Source: JAGVSV01 sp040766135
GTDB taxonomy: Bacteria > Bacillota > Clostridia > Christensenellales > Aristaeellaceae
Direction of reading: 5' to 3'
Assembly: GCA_040766135.1 (NCBI GenBank)
Contig: JAXGRA010000004.1
Span: 62,001 to 126,000, forward strand
Length of the DNA stretch: 64,000 bases
The notes beneath the pieces were generated by a model. It was not told the origin of the DNA. It worked only from the letters and a program-made list of their open reading frames with translations, and did no database searches. The translations under genes and the position numbers were made by a program. Below are positions 43,666 through 53,768 of this stretch, piece by piece; within the stretch, counting starts at the first letter, position 1, and every line of letters starts with the position of its first letter.

Positions 43666-44568
43666 ATGAAACTTGGCTTGAGTTCCTATTCGCTAAATCG
43701 CGAAATAGCCCGTGGTGCTATGACGCTGGAGGGTGCCATTGATTGGGCCGCTGCGCAGGGCGCTGAATGTATGGAGCTGGTCCCCTTCGCTTTCCGCTTT
43801 GACGATCCTGACACGCTGGCCATCGACTATGGCCGCATTGCCGCTATCCGCAAGCATGCCCGCGATGCCGGAATAGAGTTGGTCAACTACTCCGTGTTGG
43901 CCAACCTGCTGGTGGAGGGCGAAGAGCGCGAGAAGGCCATTGAACGTGTATGCCACGAAGTGGACATTGCAGCAGAGTTGGGCATGCCCCGCATGCGGCA
44001 TGATATTTCTGCCTTCCGGCGGCCGCTGGATCAAAACACCTTGAAAGACTTTGATGACCTGCTGCCCGTTATGATCGAAGCCACACAGCGCATTTGCGAG
44101 CATGGGCGCAAGCGCGGCGTAAAGACACTGCTTGAAAACCATGGCTTCTTTGTCAACGGCTGCGACCGGGTGGAGCGTGTGCTCAACGGCGTCAATAATG
44201 ACAACTACGGCCTGCTGCTGGACACCGGCAACATTATCTGCGTGGATGAGGACCCCGCTGTGGCAGCGATCACGTTAGCACACCGTTGCGAAATGGTGCA
44301 TCTGAAAGATTTCTATGTCCGCACGCGCGACCCAGGCGATTCCACACAGTTTGACTGCGGCGGACGCTGGTTCCGTTCACGCGGAGGCAAGTACCTGCGA
44401 GGCTCCATCCTGGGACAGGGCGACCTGGACGTTTATGCTGCCCTGAAGGCCTTGAAAGACAGCGGCTATGATGGCCCCATTGCCATTGAGTTTGAAGGAC
44501 TGGAAGATCCTACCTACGCTTCTGCTGTCAGCTTAGCCAACGCGCGCCGCATCTGGGACGAAGTATAG
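43666..44568 (+). CDS. Sugar phosphate isomerase/epimerase family (xylose-isomerase-like TIM barrel)
   Basis: 300 aa. Ideal ribosome site AAAGGAGG. Metal ligands are suggested by E in TLLENHGFF, D in LLLDTGNII, H in MVHLKDFY and E in IAIEFEGLED. The family acts on sugars, inososes or hydroxypyruvate; the exact substrate is unknown. The stop shares a base with the recD2 GTG start, so expression is linked to it although the functions look unrelated. Confidence 0.85.
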   Translation: MKLGLSSYSLNREIARGAMTLEGAIDWAAAQGAECMELVPFAFRFDDPDTLAIDYGRIAAIRKHARDAGIELVNYSVLANLLVEGEEREKAIERVCHEVDIAAELGMPRMRHDISAFRRPLDQNTLKDFDDLLPVMIEATQRICEHGRKRGVKTLLENHGFFVNGCDRVERVLNGVNNDNYGLLLDTGNIICVDEDPAVAAITLAHRCEMVHLKDFYVRTRDPGDSTQFDCGGRWFRSRGGKYLRGSILGQGDLDVYAALKALKDSGYDGPIAIEFEGLEDPTYASAVSLANARRIWDEV

Positions 44569-46760
44569 TGTCCGAGGAAGTCGCCGGTACGATCTTCAGC
44601 ATAGTATATCGCAGCCCGGACACCCTGTTCACTGTGCTGCAGGTGCGTTCTGGGCGGGAGATCATTACCGTGACTGGGCAGATGCCCGAATTTTCGGAAG
44701 GTGAAAAGGTGGCCTTTCAAGGTCAGTGGACGGAGCATGCACAGTACGGCCGTCAGTTTAAGTGTACATCCTGCGCGGTGGAAACGCCCTCTACCCTGAG
44801 CGATATCGAGCGCTATCTGGCCTCGGGATTGATTAAAGGCGTGGGCGCTTCCACTGCGCGGCAGATTGTAGAAGCCTTTGGCGAGGACGCACTGACCGTC
44901 ATGAGCGAACAGCCCGAACGCCTGATGGAGATATCAGGCATCGGGCGTGTTCGTTGCGCGCAGATTACCGAAAGCTTTGAAAAACAGCACGCCGCGCGCC
45001 GCACCATGATCTTTTTGCAGAGCTATGGCGTGTCGCCGGGGCTTTCAGTTAAAATACATAAAAAGTACAGTATTGAGGCGGAAAGCCTGATCCGCGCCAA
45101 CCCATACCGGCTGATTGATGATATTGACGGCGTAGGCTTCCGCACGGCGGATCGCATCGCCCAATCGCTGGGCATTTCCGCAAACAGCGAATACCGTTTG
45201 CAGGCCGGGCTGGTATATGCCCTGCAGGAAGCGGCCAGCGCCAGCGGGCATACCTATCTGCCGCGTGAGCAGCTGATTTTTCAGGCTGCTCACCTGCTGG
45301 GCTTGCCGGAGGAAGCGGTGGAACATCATCTGCAGGCACTGGTGCTGTCCAAACGCTTACAGGCTGAAGAAATAGACAGCGTTGCCGTCATATCGTTGCC
45401 TGATTTCCACCGCGCAGAGTGGGAGATAGCGCACCGACTGATGAACCTGTCGCAGTTTGCGCAGCAGGTCATGGACGGGCATGTACCCAGCCAGATTGCA
45501 GCCTTTGAACGGGACAACCACATCACATTCAGCCCCACGCAACGCGCCGCCATCCAAAGCGCCACCGAATCCGGCGTGCTGGTCATTACGGGCGGCCCGG
45601 GCACGGGTAAAACCACGCTGATTAACTGCATCCTGCATGTAGCAGGCGGTGACGATGTTTTGCTGGCTGCGCCTACCGGACGGGCCGCCAAGCGCATGAG
45701 CGAGGCAACAGGCCGCGAAGCCAAAACGCTGCACCGCCTGCTGGAGTTTGGCGGCGATATGGAGCAGTTCCAGCGCAATGTGGACAACCCGCTGGATTGC
45801 TCCATGATCGTGGTGGACGAAATGTCCATGGTGGATATCTTTTTGATGCGCAGCCTGCTGCGTGCCATACAGCCGGGCACACGCATCATACTGGTAGGCG
45901 ATGCCGATCAGCTGCCGCCGGTAGGGCCGGGCAATGTATTGCGCGATATTCTGTCCAGCGGCATGGTGCCGCATGTAAGGCTGACGGAAATTTTCCGGCA
46001 GGAAGAGCAAAGCATGATTGTCATCAACGCACACCGCATCAACGGCGGCGAGAACCCGGTGGTCAACCGCCGGGATGGCGACTTTTTCTATGCGAGCGCT
46101 GCATCCCCGCAGGCCGCAGCACAAGAAATCGTAGGCTTGTGCCGGCACCGCTTGCCGGGATTTTTAGGCAACGATAGCCAGGGCGATGTGCAAGTGCTGT
46201 CTCCCACGCGCAAGGGCACCTGCGGTGTTGCAGAACTGAATGCGCTGCTGCAGCGCGAGCTTAACCCTCCGCACGAGGATGCGCCGGAGTTGGTTTTTGG
46301 CGACACCATATTCCGGCTGCATGATAAGGTGATTCACATCAAGAACGATTATCACCTGGCCTGGAGCACACCGGATGGTGAGGAAGGCGAGGGCGTTTTT
46401 AACGGCGATGTAGGCCGGGTAACACACGTGGATACTGAAAACAGGCTGCTGACGGTGCAATATGATGATCAGCGCACTGTAGAGTATGCCAATGCGCAGT
46501 TTGAGGAGCTGGAGCTGGCCTACTGCCTGTCGGTGCACAAAAGCCAGGGCAGTGAGTTTGAGGCCGTTGTGATGCCGGTGGTAGGGGGCCCGCCCATGCT
46601 GCTGACGCGCAACCTGCTGTACACCGCTGTCACACGCGCACGCAAGCTGGTGGTGCTGGTGGGCTATGAGCGCGCCATTGCGCAGATGGTGGCAAATAAC
46701 GTTATCAACCGCAGGTACAGCCTGTTGGAGCAACGGTTGTTGCAGTTGGGGATGGGATAA
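44568..46760 (+). CDS. recD2: ATP-dependent RecD2-type DNA helicase
   Basis: 730 aa SF1B 5'-3' helicase. N-terminal OB-like region and tandem helix-hairpin-helix segment (LIKGVGASTARQIVEAFGEDAL, ISGIGRVRCAQI), Walker A GGPGTGKTTL near residue 345, Walker B VVDEMSMVD, motif IV-VI including HKSQGSEFEAVV and LLYTAVTRARKLVVL. RecD2 acts without RecBC in replication-fork and mismatch repair. GTG start. Confidence 0.95.
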   Translation: MSEEVAGTIFSIVYRSPDTLFTVLQVRSGREIITVTGQMPEFSEGEKVAFQGQWTEHAQYGRQFKCTSCAVETPSTLSDIERYLASGLIKGVGASTARQIVEAFGEDALTVMSEQPERLMEISGIGRVRCAQITESFEKQHAARRTMIFLQSYGVSPGLSVKIHKKYSIEAESLIRANPYRLIDDIDGVGFRTADRIAQSLGISANSEYRLQAGLVYALQEAASASGHTYLPREQLIFQAAHLLGLPEEAVEHHLQALVLSKRLQAEEIDSVAVISLPDFHRAEWEIAHRLMNLSQFAQQVMDGHVPSQIAAFERDNHITFSPTQRAAIQSATESGVLVITGGPGTGKTTLINCILHVAGGDDVLLAAPTGRAAKRMSEATGREAKTLHRLLEFGGDMEQFQRNVDNPLDCSMIVVDEMSMVDIFLMRSLLRAIQPGTRIILVGDADQLPPVGPGNVLRDILSSGMVPHVRLTEIFRQEEQSMIVINAHRINGGENPVVNRRDGDFFYASAASPQAAAQEIVGLCRHRLPGFLGNDSQGDVQVLSPTRKGTCGVAELNALLQRELNPPHEDAPELVFGDTIFRLHDKVIHIKNDYHLAWSTPDGEEGEGVFNGDVGRVTHVDTENRLLTVQYDDQRTVEYANAQFEELELAYCLSVHKSQGSEFEAVVMPVVGGPPMLLTRNLLYTAVTRARKLVVLVGYERAIAQMVANNVINRRYSLLEQRLLQLGMG

Positions 46761-47491
46761 TGCAGCTGCTCCGCGCCGCCATGCGGGCGCTGTATCCAAC
46801 ATGCAGGTGTTTGGCCTGCGGGGAACCCCGGCGCATCACTCCGGGGGAACCGCTGTGCGATGCATGCTTAGCGGAGTTGGCGTTGCATGCCATCCCGGAC
46901 TCCGCCTGCCCCCATTGCCTGTCTCCCAAGCGTTCGGGCAATCCCTGCGGATATTGTCAGGATGGCGGCATGATCGGGCTTACCCATGCGTATGCCCCGT
47001 TTTATTATGGCGGTGTGGTGCAGCGCCTGGTGGTGATGTTCAAGTTTGGCGCAGTGGATGCGGCCGCACGCCCGCTGGCCAGCGCCATGGCTGCGTGCTT
47101 AGGCACAGCCCGGCCCGATGCGTTGGTGCCCGTTCCCCTGCACCGGCAGCGCCAACGCGAACGGGGCGTTAATCAAGCACACCGGCTGTGCCATCTAATC
47201 AGCGAACAAACAGGCCTGCCCATACAGGAAGCGCTGGTGCGCACGCGAAAAACAAAACGCCAATCTTCGTTGGAACCCCGAGACCGGGAAAGCAATGTAC
47301 GGGGCGCATTTGCAGTAACGCAACCTGTTGCAGGCATGCGCTTGATGCTGGTGGACGATGTGCGCACCAGTGGCAGCACCGCCCGCGCCTGTGCACAAGC
47401 CTTACGCGAGGCAGGCGCTGCGGAAGTCAGCCTGCTGACTGCCTCTGTTGCCCCACAGCACGCGCGCGGCTGGGAAATGCAGCAGGATTAA
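46760..47491 (+). CDS. ComF-family phosphoribosyltransferase-like protein
   Basis: 243 aa. N-terminal double zinc motif (CRCLACGEPR ... CDAC, CPHC ... CGYC, residues ~12-70) and C-terminal PRTase domain with VPVPLHRQRQRERGVNQA and the PRPP loop LMLVDDVRTSGST. ComF proteins take part in DNA uptake or related single-strand DNA functions. Starts at the recD2 stop; its stop overlaps the convergent recX stop. Confidence 0.9.
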   Translation: MQLLRAAMRALYPTCRCLACGEPRRITPGEPLCDACLAELALHAIPDSACPHCLSPKRSGNPCGYCQDGGMIGLTHAYAPFYYGGVVQRLVVMFKFGAVDAAARPLASAMAACLGTARPDALVPVPLHRQRQRERGVNQAHRLCHLISEQTGLPIQEALVRTRKTKRQSSLEPRDRESNVRGAFAVTQPVAGMRLMLVDDVRTSGSTARACAQALREAGAAEVSLLTASVAPQHARGWEMQQD

Positions 47492-48117
47492 TCTTGTTCC
47501 TTCTGCGCTTGCGCTTTTTGCAGCGCCTCGCGCGCCATATCATAGCTAAACCCCCGCCGGACAAGGCTGGCAATAGCCTTCTGACGCTCCTGCGGGGTTT
47601 TGATTTCTGGATGTCGGCGCAGGTATTTGTGCGCCAGGTCGTCTATCAGCTCCTGTTGTACATCTTCAGTAACATGCTGCTCTAAGACGGCCTCCACCGT
47701 TTCACGCGCAATGCCCTTTTGCTGCATGGATTGCGCAATGCGGCGTGCGCTGTGTTTTCGCTGCCGGGCTTGCACCAGCTGCATGGCATAGCGTTCATCA
47801 TCCACATACCGCCGCTCTGCCAAATAATCAATGATGCGCCGCGTGGTATCCGGGCGATAGCCTGCACGCAGCAAAGAGCGTTCCAGTTCCTTTTGGGTGC
47901 GTTCCCGTGCGGTCAGCGCGCGCACAGCTTTTTCCATGCCCAATGTATATTCATCTTTAGCGCACTTTTGCCAGTACGCTTCCACATCGACCGTATCGCT
48001 TACTTTCAATGGATGCAAGCGAAACAAGGCGCGCGGCACAGCCAGCGTATCGCCACTTAGCAATGTAATGCGTACAACACCATACACTACCGCTACCTGC
48101 TGCACGGTATCAGTCAT
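47488..48117 (-). CDS. recX: RecX-family regulatory protein
   Basis: 209 aa. Three-helix repeats characteristic of RecX: KAVRALTARERTQKELERSLLRAGYRPD, RRIIDYLAERRYVDDERYAMQ and SARRIAQSMQQKGIARETVEAVL. An N-terminal ~50-residue beta domain is present as in Firmicute RecX. It modulates RecA filaments. It follows the serine hydrolase gene with an 8-bp overlap and AAAGGGAG before the ATG. Confidence 0.9.
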   Translation of the reverse strand: MTDTVQQVAVVYGVVRITLLSGDTLAVPRALFRLHPLKVSDTVDVEAYWQKCAKDEYTLGMEKAVRALTARERTQKELERSLLRAGYRPDTTRRIIDYLAERRYVDDERYAMQLVQARQRKHSARRIAQSMQQKGIARETVEAVLEQHVTEDVQQELIDDLAHKYLRRHPEIKTPQERQKAIASLVRRGFSYDMAREALQKAQAQKEQD

Positions 48118-49249
48118 GAAAGCTCCCTTTGCTGGAAAAACACAGCTGCATCAGGTCACGGTTTATATCGGACAGAAAGTTCGTCTTAGCCTCTGAGGCC
48201 GCTGAGGTAAGCAGCACCATGCCGCGCCCGGCAATAGGATCAAAGAACGCACCATGCATGGCGCCATAGGCATTGCCCTGATGGCCATACAGGGTGTGAG
48301 CGCATATGCCAGGCTCATCGATCACAAATAGCCCCATGCCCTGCTGCATGTACGGCGAACGCTGCCCAAAGGACACAAGCGGCGACCGCATCGCAGCTAT
48401 CATGGGGGCATCCAGATATCTTGGCTGCATCGCTGCTTTGAGCAACAACAGCATACCGGCCATGTTAGTCACACAATTGCCCTGCGCCAGGCCGTAGTGC
48501 CGCTCCGGCTGCGGGATATCAGCATCGCCAGCGGGGCGTTTTTTGCGCTCCCGCGCGTCAAAGCCGGACTTGCCCCAGGGCGGTATCACGCGGTAGGCAT
48601 CTGCCAGCGCACCAGATATTCGCTGCGGATAAAAAGATGCCTCAACGCCCAGCACATCGAACAGGTGGATGCGCATGATGTTCTCAAACGATTGATCCAG
48701 CGCTGCTTCCAGCACGCTGGCCACCAGCCCAGCGCCAAGATTGCTATATTCCCAGGATGTGCCGGGGGCGTGCTCGCCCCAGCAGGCTGGAATAATGGCA
48801 GACACCGGCACGCGTGAACCCACACCCTGATGGTATGCAGGGGCATCCATCAGGCCGCTGGTATGGCTTAGCAGCATACGCAATGTAATGAGCGTATTTG
48901 GAAACTGTGGATGGCGCACCGCAAAAGGAAGGACGGCATTGATATCCCGATCTAAGCTAATCAGGCCATCCTGCGCCAGGCGCAGCACGCACAGCGCGGT
49001 AATCATTTTGGATATGGAGGCTACACGAAAAAAAGTATCCTGCGTAACAGGCCCCATCTGGCCCGCCGTGCCTACGCAAAGGCAAAGCGGCGTATCATCG
49101 CCCGAAAAGAAAGCAACTGACGCACCCGCCGCGCGGTGCTTAGACAAAATTGCAGCAATTTCACGTGCCATGCCCGTTTGGTTTTTGTCATAACGCGGCG
49201 CGGGCAGCGCCCGTAACAACAGCCGATAAATGCGCTGCCGGTCAAGCAT
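48110..49249 (-). CDS. Serine hydrolase, beta-lactamase/class C-like family
   Basis: 379 aa, start six bases after GGAGG. SxxK in RVASISKMITAL (about residue 74) and Y-x-N in WEYSNLGAGL (~170) define the fold; a late GHQGN may replace KTG. No signal peptide, so probably cytoplasmic, acting on peptides or esters rather than antibiotics. Overlaps the lgt stop by 8 bp. Confidence 0.85.
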   Translation of the reverse strand: MLDRQRIYRLLLRALPAPRYDKNQTGMAREIAAILSKHRAAGASVAFFSGDDTPLCLCVGTAGQMGPVTQDTFFRVASISKMITALCVLRLAQDGLISLDRDINAVLPFAVRHPQFPNTLITLRMLLSHTSGLMDAPAYHQGVGSRVPVSAIIPACWGEHAPGTSWEYSNLGAGLVASVLEAALDQSFENIMRIHLFDVLGVEASFYPQRISGALADAYRVIPPWGKSGFDARERKKRPAGDADIPQPERHYGLAQGNCVTNMAGMLLLLKAAMQPRYLDAPMIAAMRSPLVSFGQRSPYMQQGMGLFVIDEPGICAHTLYGHQGNAYGAMHGAFFDPIAGRGMVLLTSAASEAKTNFLSDINRDLMQLCFSSKGSFHD

Positions 49250-50141
49250 GGACAACCTCCGAATATAGCCTGTACAGCCAAAAACCTGCCGCCACAAAAA
49301 GCATTGCAGCTGCTGCACCCCACATTGGCCTTCCTTGCATCAGAAAAACTACTGCGCACACAGCCGCCAGCGCAGTGCCGGCCCAAGCCGGCCATGGGGC
49401 TTTCAGCCCGCGTGCTATCAGCAGCAGTCCACTTGCACACAACACCAGGCTGACCAGCTGTGAAATACGTATATCACCCAACATCAGGCTGTCGGTGCGT
49501 AGGCCCTCGATATACAGCCTGCCTAGGCCGTACCACGCCATATACCACAGGAACACATGGCCGGTGCGCCCATTGGCACCAAAGCGCCTGCGGCTGCGGT
49601 ACAGAAATATAAACCCCAAAAAGTTCCATAGCGATTCGTAAAAGAACGTGGCCATATGCCATTGCCCCTGTACAAACACCGCAACCGGGAAAAACTGCCA
49701 TTGGGGGGAGGATATAATATATCCAAACGCTTCGCCGTTAAAGTAATTGCCCCAGCGGCCAATGGCTTGCCCCAACAGCAGGGCGGGTGCTACTACATCG
49801 GCCAACAGTGAAAAGCGGATGCCGCGGCGTTTGGACAGCAGCCACACACCCAGCGCGCCGCCGATAACCCCGCCATAAATCGCCAGGCCGCCCTCCCACA
49901 CATAGAAAATGCGCAACGGCTGCTGCGCAAACTGCTGCCAGGAAAAAATCACATAATAAATCCGGGCAAACACTACTGCCAGGGGCACTGCATATAGCAC
50001 AATGTCCAAGCCCGTATCCTTGGGCAGCGACAGGCGCTTTTCCTCTCTGGTGCACAGCCAGGCCCCAACAGCAACCGCCGCCGCAATTAACAGGCCATAG
50101 AGCTGAATCACGGCAAGCGGAAACATAGCGATCATTTTCAA
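49242..50141 (-). CDS. lgt: Prolipoprotein diacylglyceryl transferase
   Basis: 299 aa membrane protein with about seven spans. Signature WEGGLAIYGGVIGG (about residues 82-95) and GQAIGRWGNYFNGEAFG (~124-140). It transfers diacylglycerol to the lipobox cysteine of prolipoproteins. Begins 5 bp after the aldo/keto reductase. The C-terminal ~60 residues carry two extra hydrophobic segments beyond the usual end. Confidence 0.95.
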   Translation of the reverse strand: MKMIAMFPLAVIQLYGLLIAAAVAVGAWLCTREEKRLSLPKDTGLDIVLYAVPLAVVFARIYYVIFSWQQFAQQPLRIFYVWEGGLAIYGGVIGGALGVWLLSKRRGIRFSLLADVVAPALLLGQAIGRWGNYFNGEAFGYIISSPQWQFFPVAVFVQGQWHMATFFYESLWNFLGFIFLYRSRRRFGANGRTGHVFLWYMAWYGLGRLYIEGLRTDSLMLGDIRISQLVSLVLCASGLLLIARGLKAPWPAWAGTALAAVCAVVFLMQGRPMWGAAAAMLFVAAGFWLYRLYSEVVHA

Positions 50142-50145
50142 AACG

Positions 50146-51285
50146 TTACTTAGTCGCCTCTTGATGTATCTTGTCCAACAGCTTGATGATTTCCAGTTGC
50201 TGCGGGCAAGCAGCTTCGCACTGGCCGCAGGCTACGCAGCGCGCACCGTCGCCCTCATCTTTGATGACATTTTTATAATCGCGCACCAGTTGGGCGTTGT
50301 TGTCAAACATATAGGCACGGTTGTAGATTTCAAAGATGCGGGGAATAAGCACGTTTTGCGGGCAGGGCTGGCAATAATCACAATGCGTGCAGCCCACGGC
50401 GATGCGGGCCATATAGGCTTTTTTCAGCTCCGCCACAAACTTTTCATCCTCAGGCGAAAGGTTGCCTACCGTGACATTCTGGAAAATGCGCAGGTTGTCC
50501 TGTACCTGCTCCATGGTACTCATACCGCTTAGTATGGTCACAATCTCCGGATAGTTGCCCACATACCGGAAAGCCCATTCCACCGGCGAATAGCCGCGCG
50601 GGTGCGCCTGAATCGTATCTTTAATTTCCTGGGGCGGGCTGGCCAGCGCGCCGCCGCGCAGCGGCTCCATCGCCACCACGGGCACGCCCTTGCGCCCGGC
50701 ATAGCGGATGCCTTCGGCGGTGGCCTGCGCCTCGTCATCCAAGTAGTTAATCTGCACCTGTGCAAGTTCCCAGTCAAAGTCGTTGAGAATATCAATGAAT
50801 GCGCCCTTGTCGTCATGGAAAGAGAACCCTGCATGGCGGATACGACCATCCCGGCGGGCGCGGTTTAAAAACTCCGCATAGTTGAAGGACTGCATTTTTT
50901 CAAAGGATTCCCGGCGAAGGGCGTGCAGCAAATAGAAATCCAGATATGGCACGTCCAGTTTTTTCAACTGCTCGTCCAGCAAGCGGTCCATGTCCTTCGC
51001 TTCGTTGACGTGCCATGTCGGCAGCTTGGTGACAAACTTGACTTTTTCACGGTAGCCGTCCTTGAGGGCCAGGCCGGTAACAATCTCGCTCTCGCCGCCG
51101 TGATAACCATAAGCAGTGTCCACATAGCTAACGCCATGGTCAATGGCGGTACGCACCATTTTTATGGCCTGGTCACGGTCAATTACGTGTTCACCCTGAT
51201 CATTTTCCATGGTGGGCAGGCGCATCATGCCAAAGCCCAGCCGCGATACCTCAAACCCTAACTTGCCAAACGGTACTTTCTGCAT
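50146..51285 (-). CDS. Aldo/keto reductase with C-terminal 2[4Fe-4S] ferredoxin domain
   Basis: 379 aa. AKR barrel residues ~1-275 (catalytic D/Y region YVDTAYGYHGGESE, lysine in VKFVTKLP). Ferredoxin-like cysteines CTHCDYCQPCP (~300) and CVACGQCEAACP (~352). Common in anaerobic Clostridia; substrate and electron partner unknown. First gene of the AKR-lgt-serine hydrolase-recX operon; GGGAGG before the ATG. Confidence 0.93.
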   Translation of the reverse strand: MQKVPFGKLGFEVSRLGFGMMRLPTMENDQGEHVIDRDQAIKMVRTAIDHGVSYVDTAYGYHGGESEIVTGLALKDGYREKVKFVTKLPTWHVNEAKDMDRLLDEQLKKLDVPYLDFYLLHALRRESFEKMQSFNYAEFLNRARRDGRIRHAGFSFHDDKGAFIDILNDFDWELAQVQINYLDDEAQATAEGIRYAGRKGVPVVAMEPLRGGALASPPQEIKDTIQAHPRGYSPVEWAFRYVGNYPEIVTILSGMSTMEQVQDNLRIFQNVTVGNLSPEDEKFVAELKKAYMARIAVGCTHCDYCQPCPQNVLIPRIFEIYNRAYMFDNNAQLVRDYKNVIKDEGDGARCVACGQCEAACPQQLEIIKLLDKIHQEATK

Positions 51286-51315
51286 ATTGAACCTCCCAAG
51301 TTTCGTTTACGTATA

Positions 51316-51345
51316 ATTATAGCATGCATGAAAGAAGGCGTGCAA
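51316..51345 (-). promoter_or_regulatory. Promoter of the AKR-lgt-recX operon
   Basis: Minus strand TTGCAC (51345-51340), 18-bp spacer ending TGC, TATAAT (51321-51316), with extended -10. Confidence 0.7.
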
Positions 51346-51355
51346 ATCCTTACCG

Positions 51356-52540
51356 TTAGGTTATCGCAATGTTCCTTGCATAATCATCCGCTGCCTGCGC
51401 CAGCCATGCTGCGCCCAGCGGCAGTGCATTTTCATCCAACGTAAACTGATTGTGATGCAATGGCAGGTTGCCCGCCGAACCATCGGGCGATGCAATGCCT
51501 AAAAACGCATAGCAGCCTGGCGCTGTGGCCGTAAACTCCGCAAAGTCATCGCCGATCATAGAGGGTGCCTGCGGCTGCACATGGTCTGCGCCAAACACAG
51601 TGATGGCGCTTTTGCGTGCGTGCTCGGTCAAATCAGCATCGTTCGTAATGGGGCCGCACACAGGGTGTACAGTGAGCATTGCACGGCAGCGATGCGCCTG
51701 TGCGGTGGCTTTGATGACCTCCTGCATGCGGGTAAGCGCTTCCTCACGCACGGTCTGTGAGAAGGTGCGTAGCGTGCCTTCCAGTTGAGCAGCACCAGGA
51801 ATAATGTTCCAGCGGTTGCCCGCATGGAAACTGCACACCGACAGCACACAGGGTTCCATGGCTGGAACAAAGCGCGACACCACGTGCTGCAGCTGCGTGA
51901 CCAACGAAGCACCGGCGGCCAACGCATCGGTGCTGCGCTCGGGATATGCACCGTGGCCTCCGGCACCCAGTACCTCAATCACAAGCCGGTCGGTGCTGGC
52001 ACATACCGGCCCTGAGGACAGCTGGATTTTCCCCACCGGCAGCGTGGGCCACACATGCAGGCCAAAAATGGCACCCAGGTCATGGGCAGCCCCGGTATCC
52101 AACACCTTGAGAGCGCCCTTTCCCCCTTCCTCCGCGGGCTGGAATATAATCTTGACTGTGCCTGCACGCTGTGCGCGATGCTGATGCAGCAGCAACGCTG
52201 CATACAGGCCCATCGTGATATGTCCATCATGTCCACAGGCATGCATCATGCCTGGATTTTTTGATTGATACGGCAAGCCGGTCTGCTCCTGCACCTCCAG
52301 CGCATCGGTATCACATCGAATGCCGGCCATACGCCCAGGAGTTGCGCCCGGCAGAACAGCCACCGTGATGTTATCCGCAGGGGCAATATACGCAATGCCG
52401 TGCTTGTCAAGAAATGCACGAATGCGCCGGTTGGTCTGTACTTCCTGATGCATGGCCTCCGGGTGCTGATGAAACTCCCGGCGGGTAAAGATAATCTCCT
52501 GTACCATACTCTGTGCTAATGTGAGGTAATCACGTGCCAC
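51356..52540 (-). CDS. M20D-family amidohydrolase (N-acyl amino acid / peptide deacylase)
   Basis: 394 aa, GTG start eight bases after GGAGGG. Metal-binding residues of the family are seen in MMHACGHDGHITMG (~100), FQPAEEGGKGA (~135) and FGLHVWP (~160); the lid domain follows and the C-terminal histidine lies in LPLHHNQFTLDE. Hydrolyses N-acyl amino acids or small peptides. Overlaps the serine hydrolase gene by 11 bp. Confidence 0.92.
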   Translation of the reverse strand: MARDYLTLAQSMVQEIIFTRREFHQHPEAMHQEVQTNRRIRAFLDKHGIAYIAPADNITVAVLPGATPGRMAGIRCDTDALEVQEQTGLPYQSKNPGMMHACGHDGHITMGLYAALLLHQHRAQRAGTVKIIFQPAEEGGKGALKVLDTGAAHDLGAIFGLHVWPTLPVGKIQLSSGPVCASTDRLVIEVLGAGGHGAYPERSTDALAAGASLVTQLQHVVSRFVPAMEPCVLSVCSFHAGNRWNIIPGAAQLEGTLRTFSQTVREEALTRMQEVIKATAQAHRCRAMLTVHPVCGPITNDADLTEHARKSAITVFGADHVQPQAPSMIGDDFAEFTATAPGCYAFLGIASPDGSAGNLPLHHNQFTLDENALPLGAAWLAQAADDYARNIAIT

Positions 52541-53768
52541 GGCTTATCCCTCCTATCATGCCGCTGTCCAACAGGCACTGATATACCGGCTGATGCAGCA
52601 TCTCATCCTTTTTGTAGATGTATTGGAAACTGGACAGCACCTGCCGCCCATCGGGCCAGCGCACGCTGCCGCTGCCATCATCTGCCAGCCCCAATGCTTG
52701 CGCGGCGGTTTCGGGCACAATGCGCGACACCCGGTTGTGGCAGCGGTTGCCCAGGAATATATCAAACACGCCCAACTCCGGATCCAGCGCAAAATGGTTG
52801 CCGGTATATCCGCTCATGCCGATGGCACGCTGACCCATCCAGGAAGGAAGCTCGCTTAAGCGCTGCACCGGGGACTTGGCAAAGCACAGCTGCCCCAAAT
52901 ACTGCCGGTAGCCGCGCTGGTCGTTGTAGCCTGTGCGGTTGACGCCCATGCCCAGCAAGGTATCGCGCGCAATCAGCTTGCCCTGAAGCAAGGCCTGTGC
53001 GAAGCATGCCATGTCCTGCGCGGTGCTGAACAGCCCCGCATGCCCACACAAGCGCCCACCGCGCAAAAGCAGGCGCGCCTTAGGGTCATGCGGCTGCCCG
53101 GCGGGCTGGTCATCCAGCACCTGGTAGTCACCTTCTATAATCCGATGTTCCAGGTTGTAGTCCACGCAATCATCCACACGCTCAGCCGGCACTTGCGCAA
53201 AGGTACGCTGCATTCCGACCGGTATGAGGATATTTTCCTTCACATAATCATAGAAATCCTGCCCCGTTACGCCCTCCACCACATAGGACAGCAGCAGTGC
53301 ATTCATATCGGAATACAGGCGTTCCGGCATGTGCTCACTGCGATATATGGCAAACACCTGCCGCTGTGCGGAATCAAAATCAGGCTGTGCATCCACGCGC
53401 TGCGGGGATTTAAGCACAGCCTGAAAAGTCAGCGCCTCCTGTATGGTGGTGTTGTAAAGCTGCGAAAAACGCGCGTCAGCAGCAGCAACCGTATCAGTCA
53501 ATCGCAGCATGCCGCGCTCTACCAGCTGCAGCACGCTGACTGCTGTAAACAGCTTGGTCAGCGAAGCCAGGTCGTACAGCGTGTGCGCCGTCAGCGGACG
53601 CACATCTGGCACAATGCCCTCCTGGGTTTTGATTACCTCACGGGCATTACCCACGGTGACCGAATCATATTCACGCGCATTACCATACACTACGGTCAGC
53701 CCGGTCAGCATGCGCTGCTCAAACACCAGGCGTTCAATCGATCGCAACAGGCCGTGTTGAGCGTTCAC
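52530..53768 (-). CDS. Serine hydrolase, beta-lactamase/esterase family
   Basis: 412 aa. SxxK in YDLASLTKLFTAVSVL (~69), Y-S-D-M-N-A in the Y-x-N position (~157) and a C-terminal HNR/GMSGYTGNHF region. No signal peptide. Coupled by 4-bp overlap to the upstream CBM9-like gene and overlapping the M20D gene downstream, so the three act in one transcript. Substrate unknown; antibiotic resistance is unlikely. Confidence 0.85.
   Translation of the reverse strand: MNAQHGLLRSIERLVFEQRMLTGLTVVYGNAREYDSVTVGNAREVIKTQEGIVPDVRPLTAHTLYDLASLTKLFTAVSVLQLVERGMLRLTDTVAAADARFSQLYNTTIQEALTFQAVLKSPQRVDAQPDFDSAQRQVFAIYRSEHMPERLYSDMNALLLSYVVEGVTGQDFYDYVKENILIPVGMQRTFAQVPAERVDDCVDYNLEHRIIEGDYQVLDDQPAGQPHDPKARLLLRGGRLCGHAGLFSTAQDMACFAQALLQGKLIARDTLLGMGVNRTGYNDQRGYRQYLGQLCFAKSPVQRLSELPSWMGQRAIGMSGYTGNHFALDPELGVFDIFLGNRCHNRVSRIVPETAAQALGLADDGSGSVRWPDGRQVLSSFQYIYKKDEMLHQPVYQCLLDSGMIGGISRGT

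Noticed and set aside
48110..53768. Beta-lactamase resistance genes
   Set aside because: Both serine hydrolases lack signal peptides and look like esterase or peptidase members of the fold.
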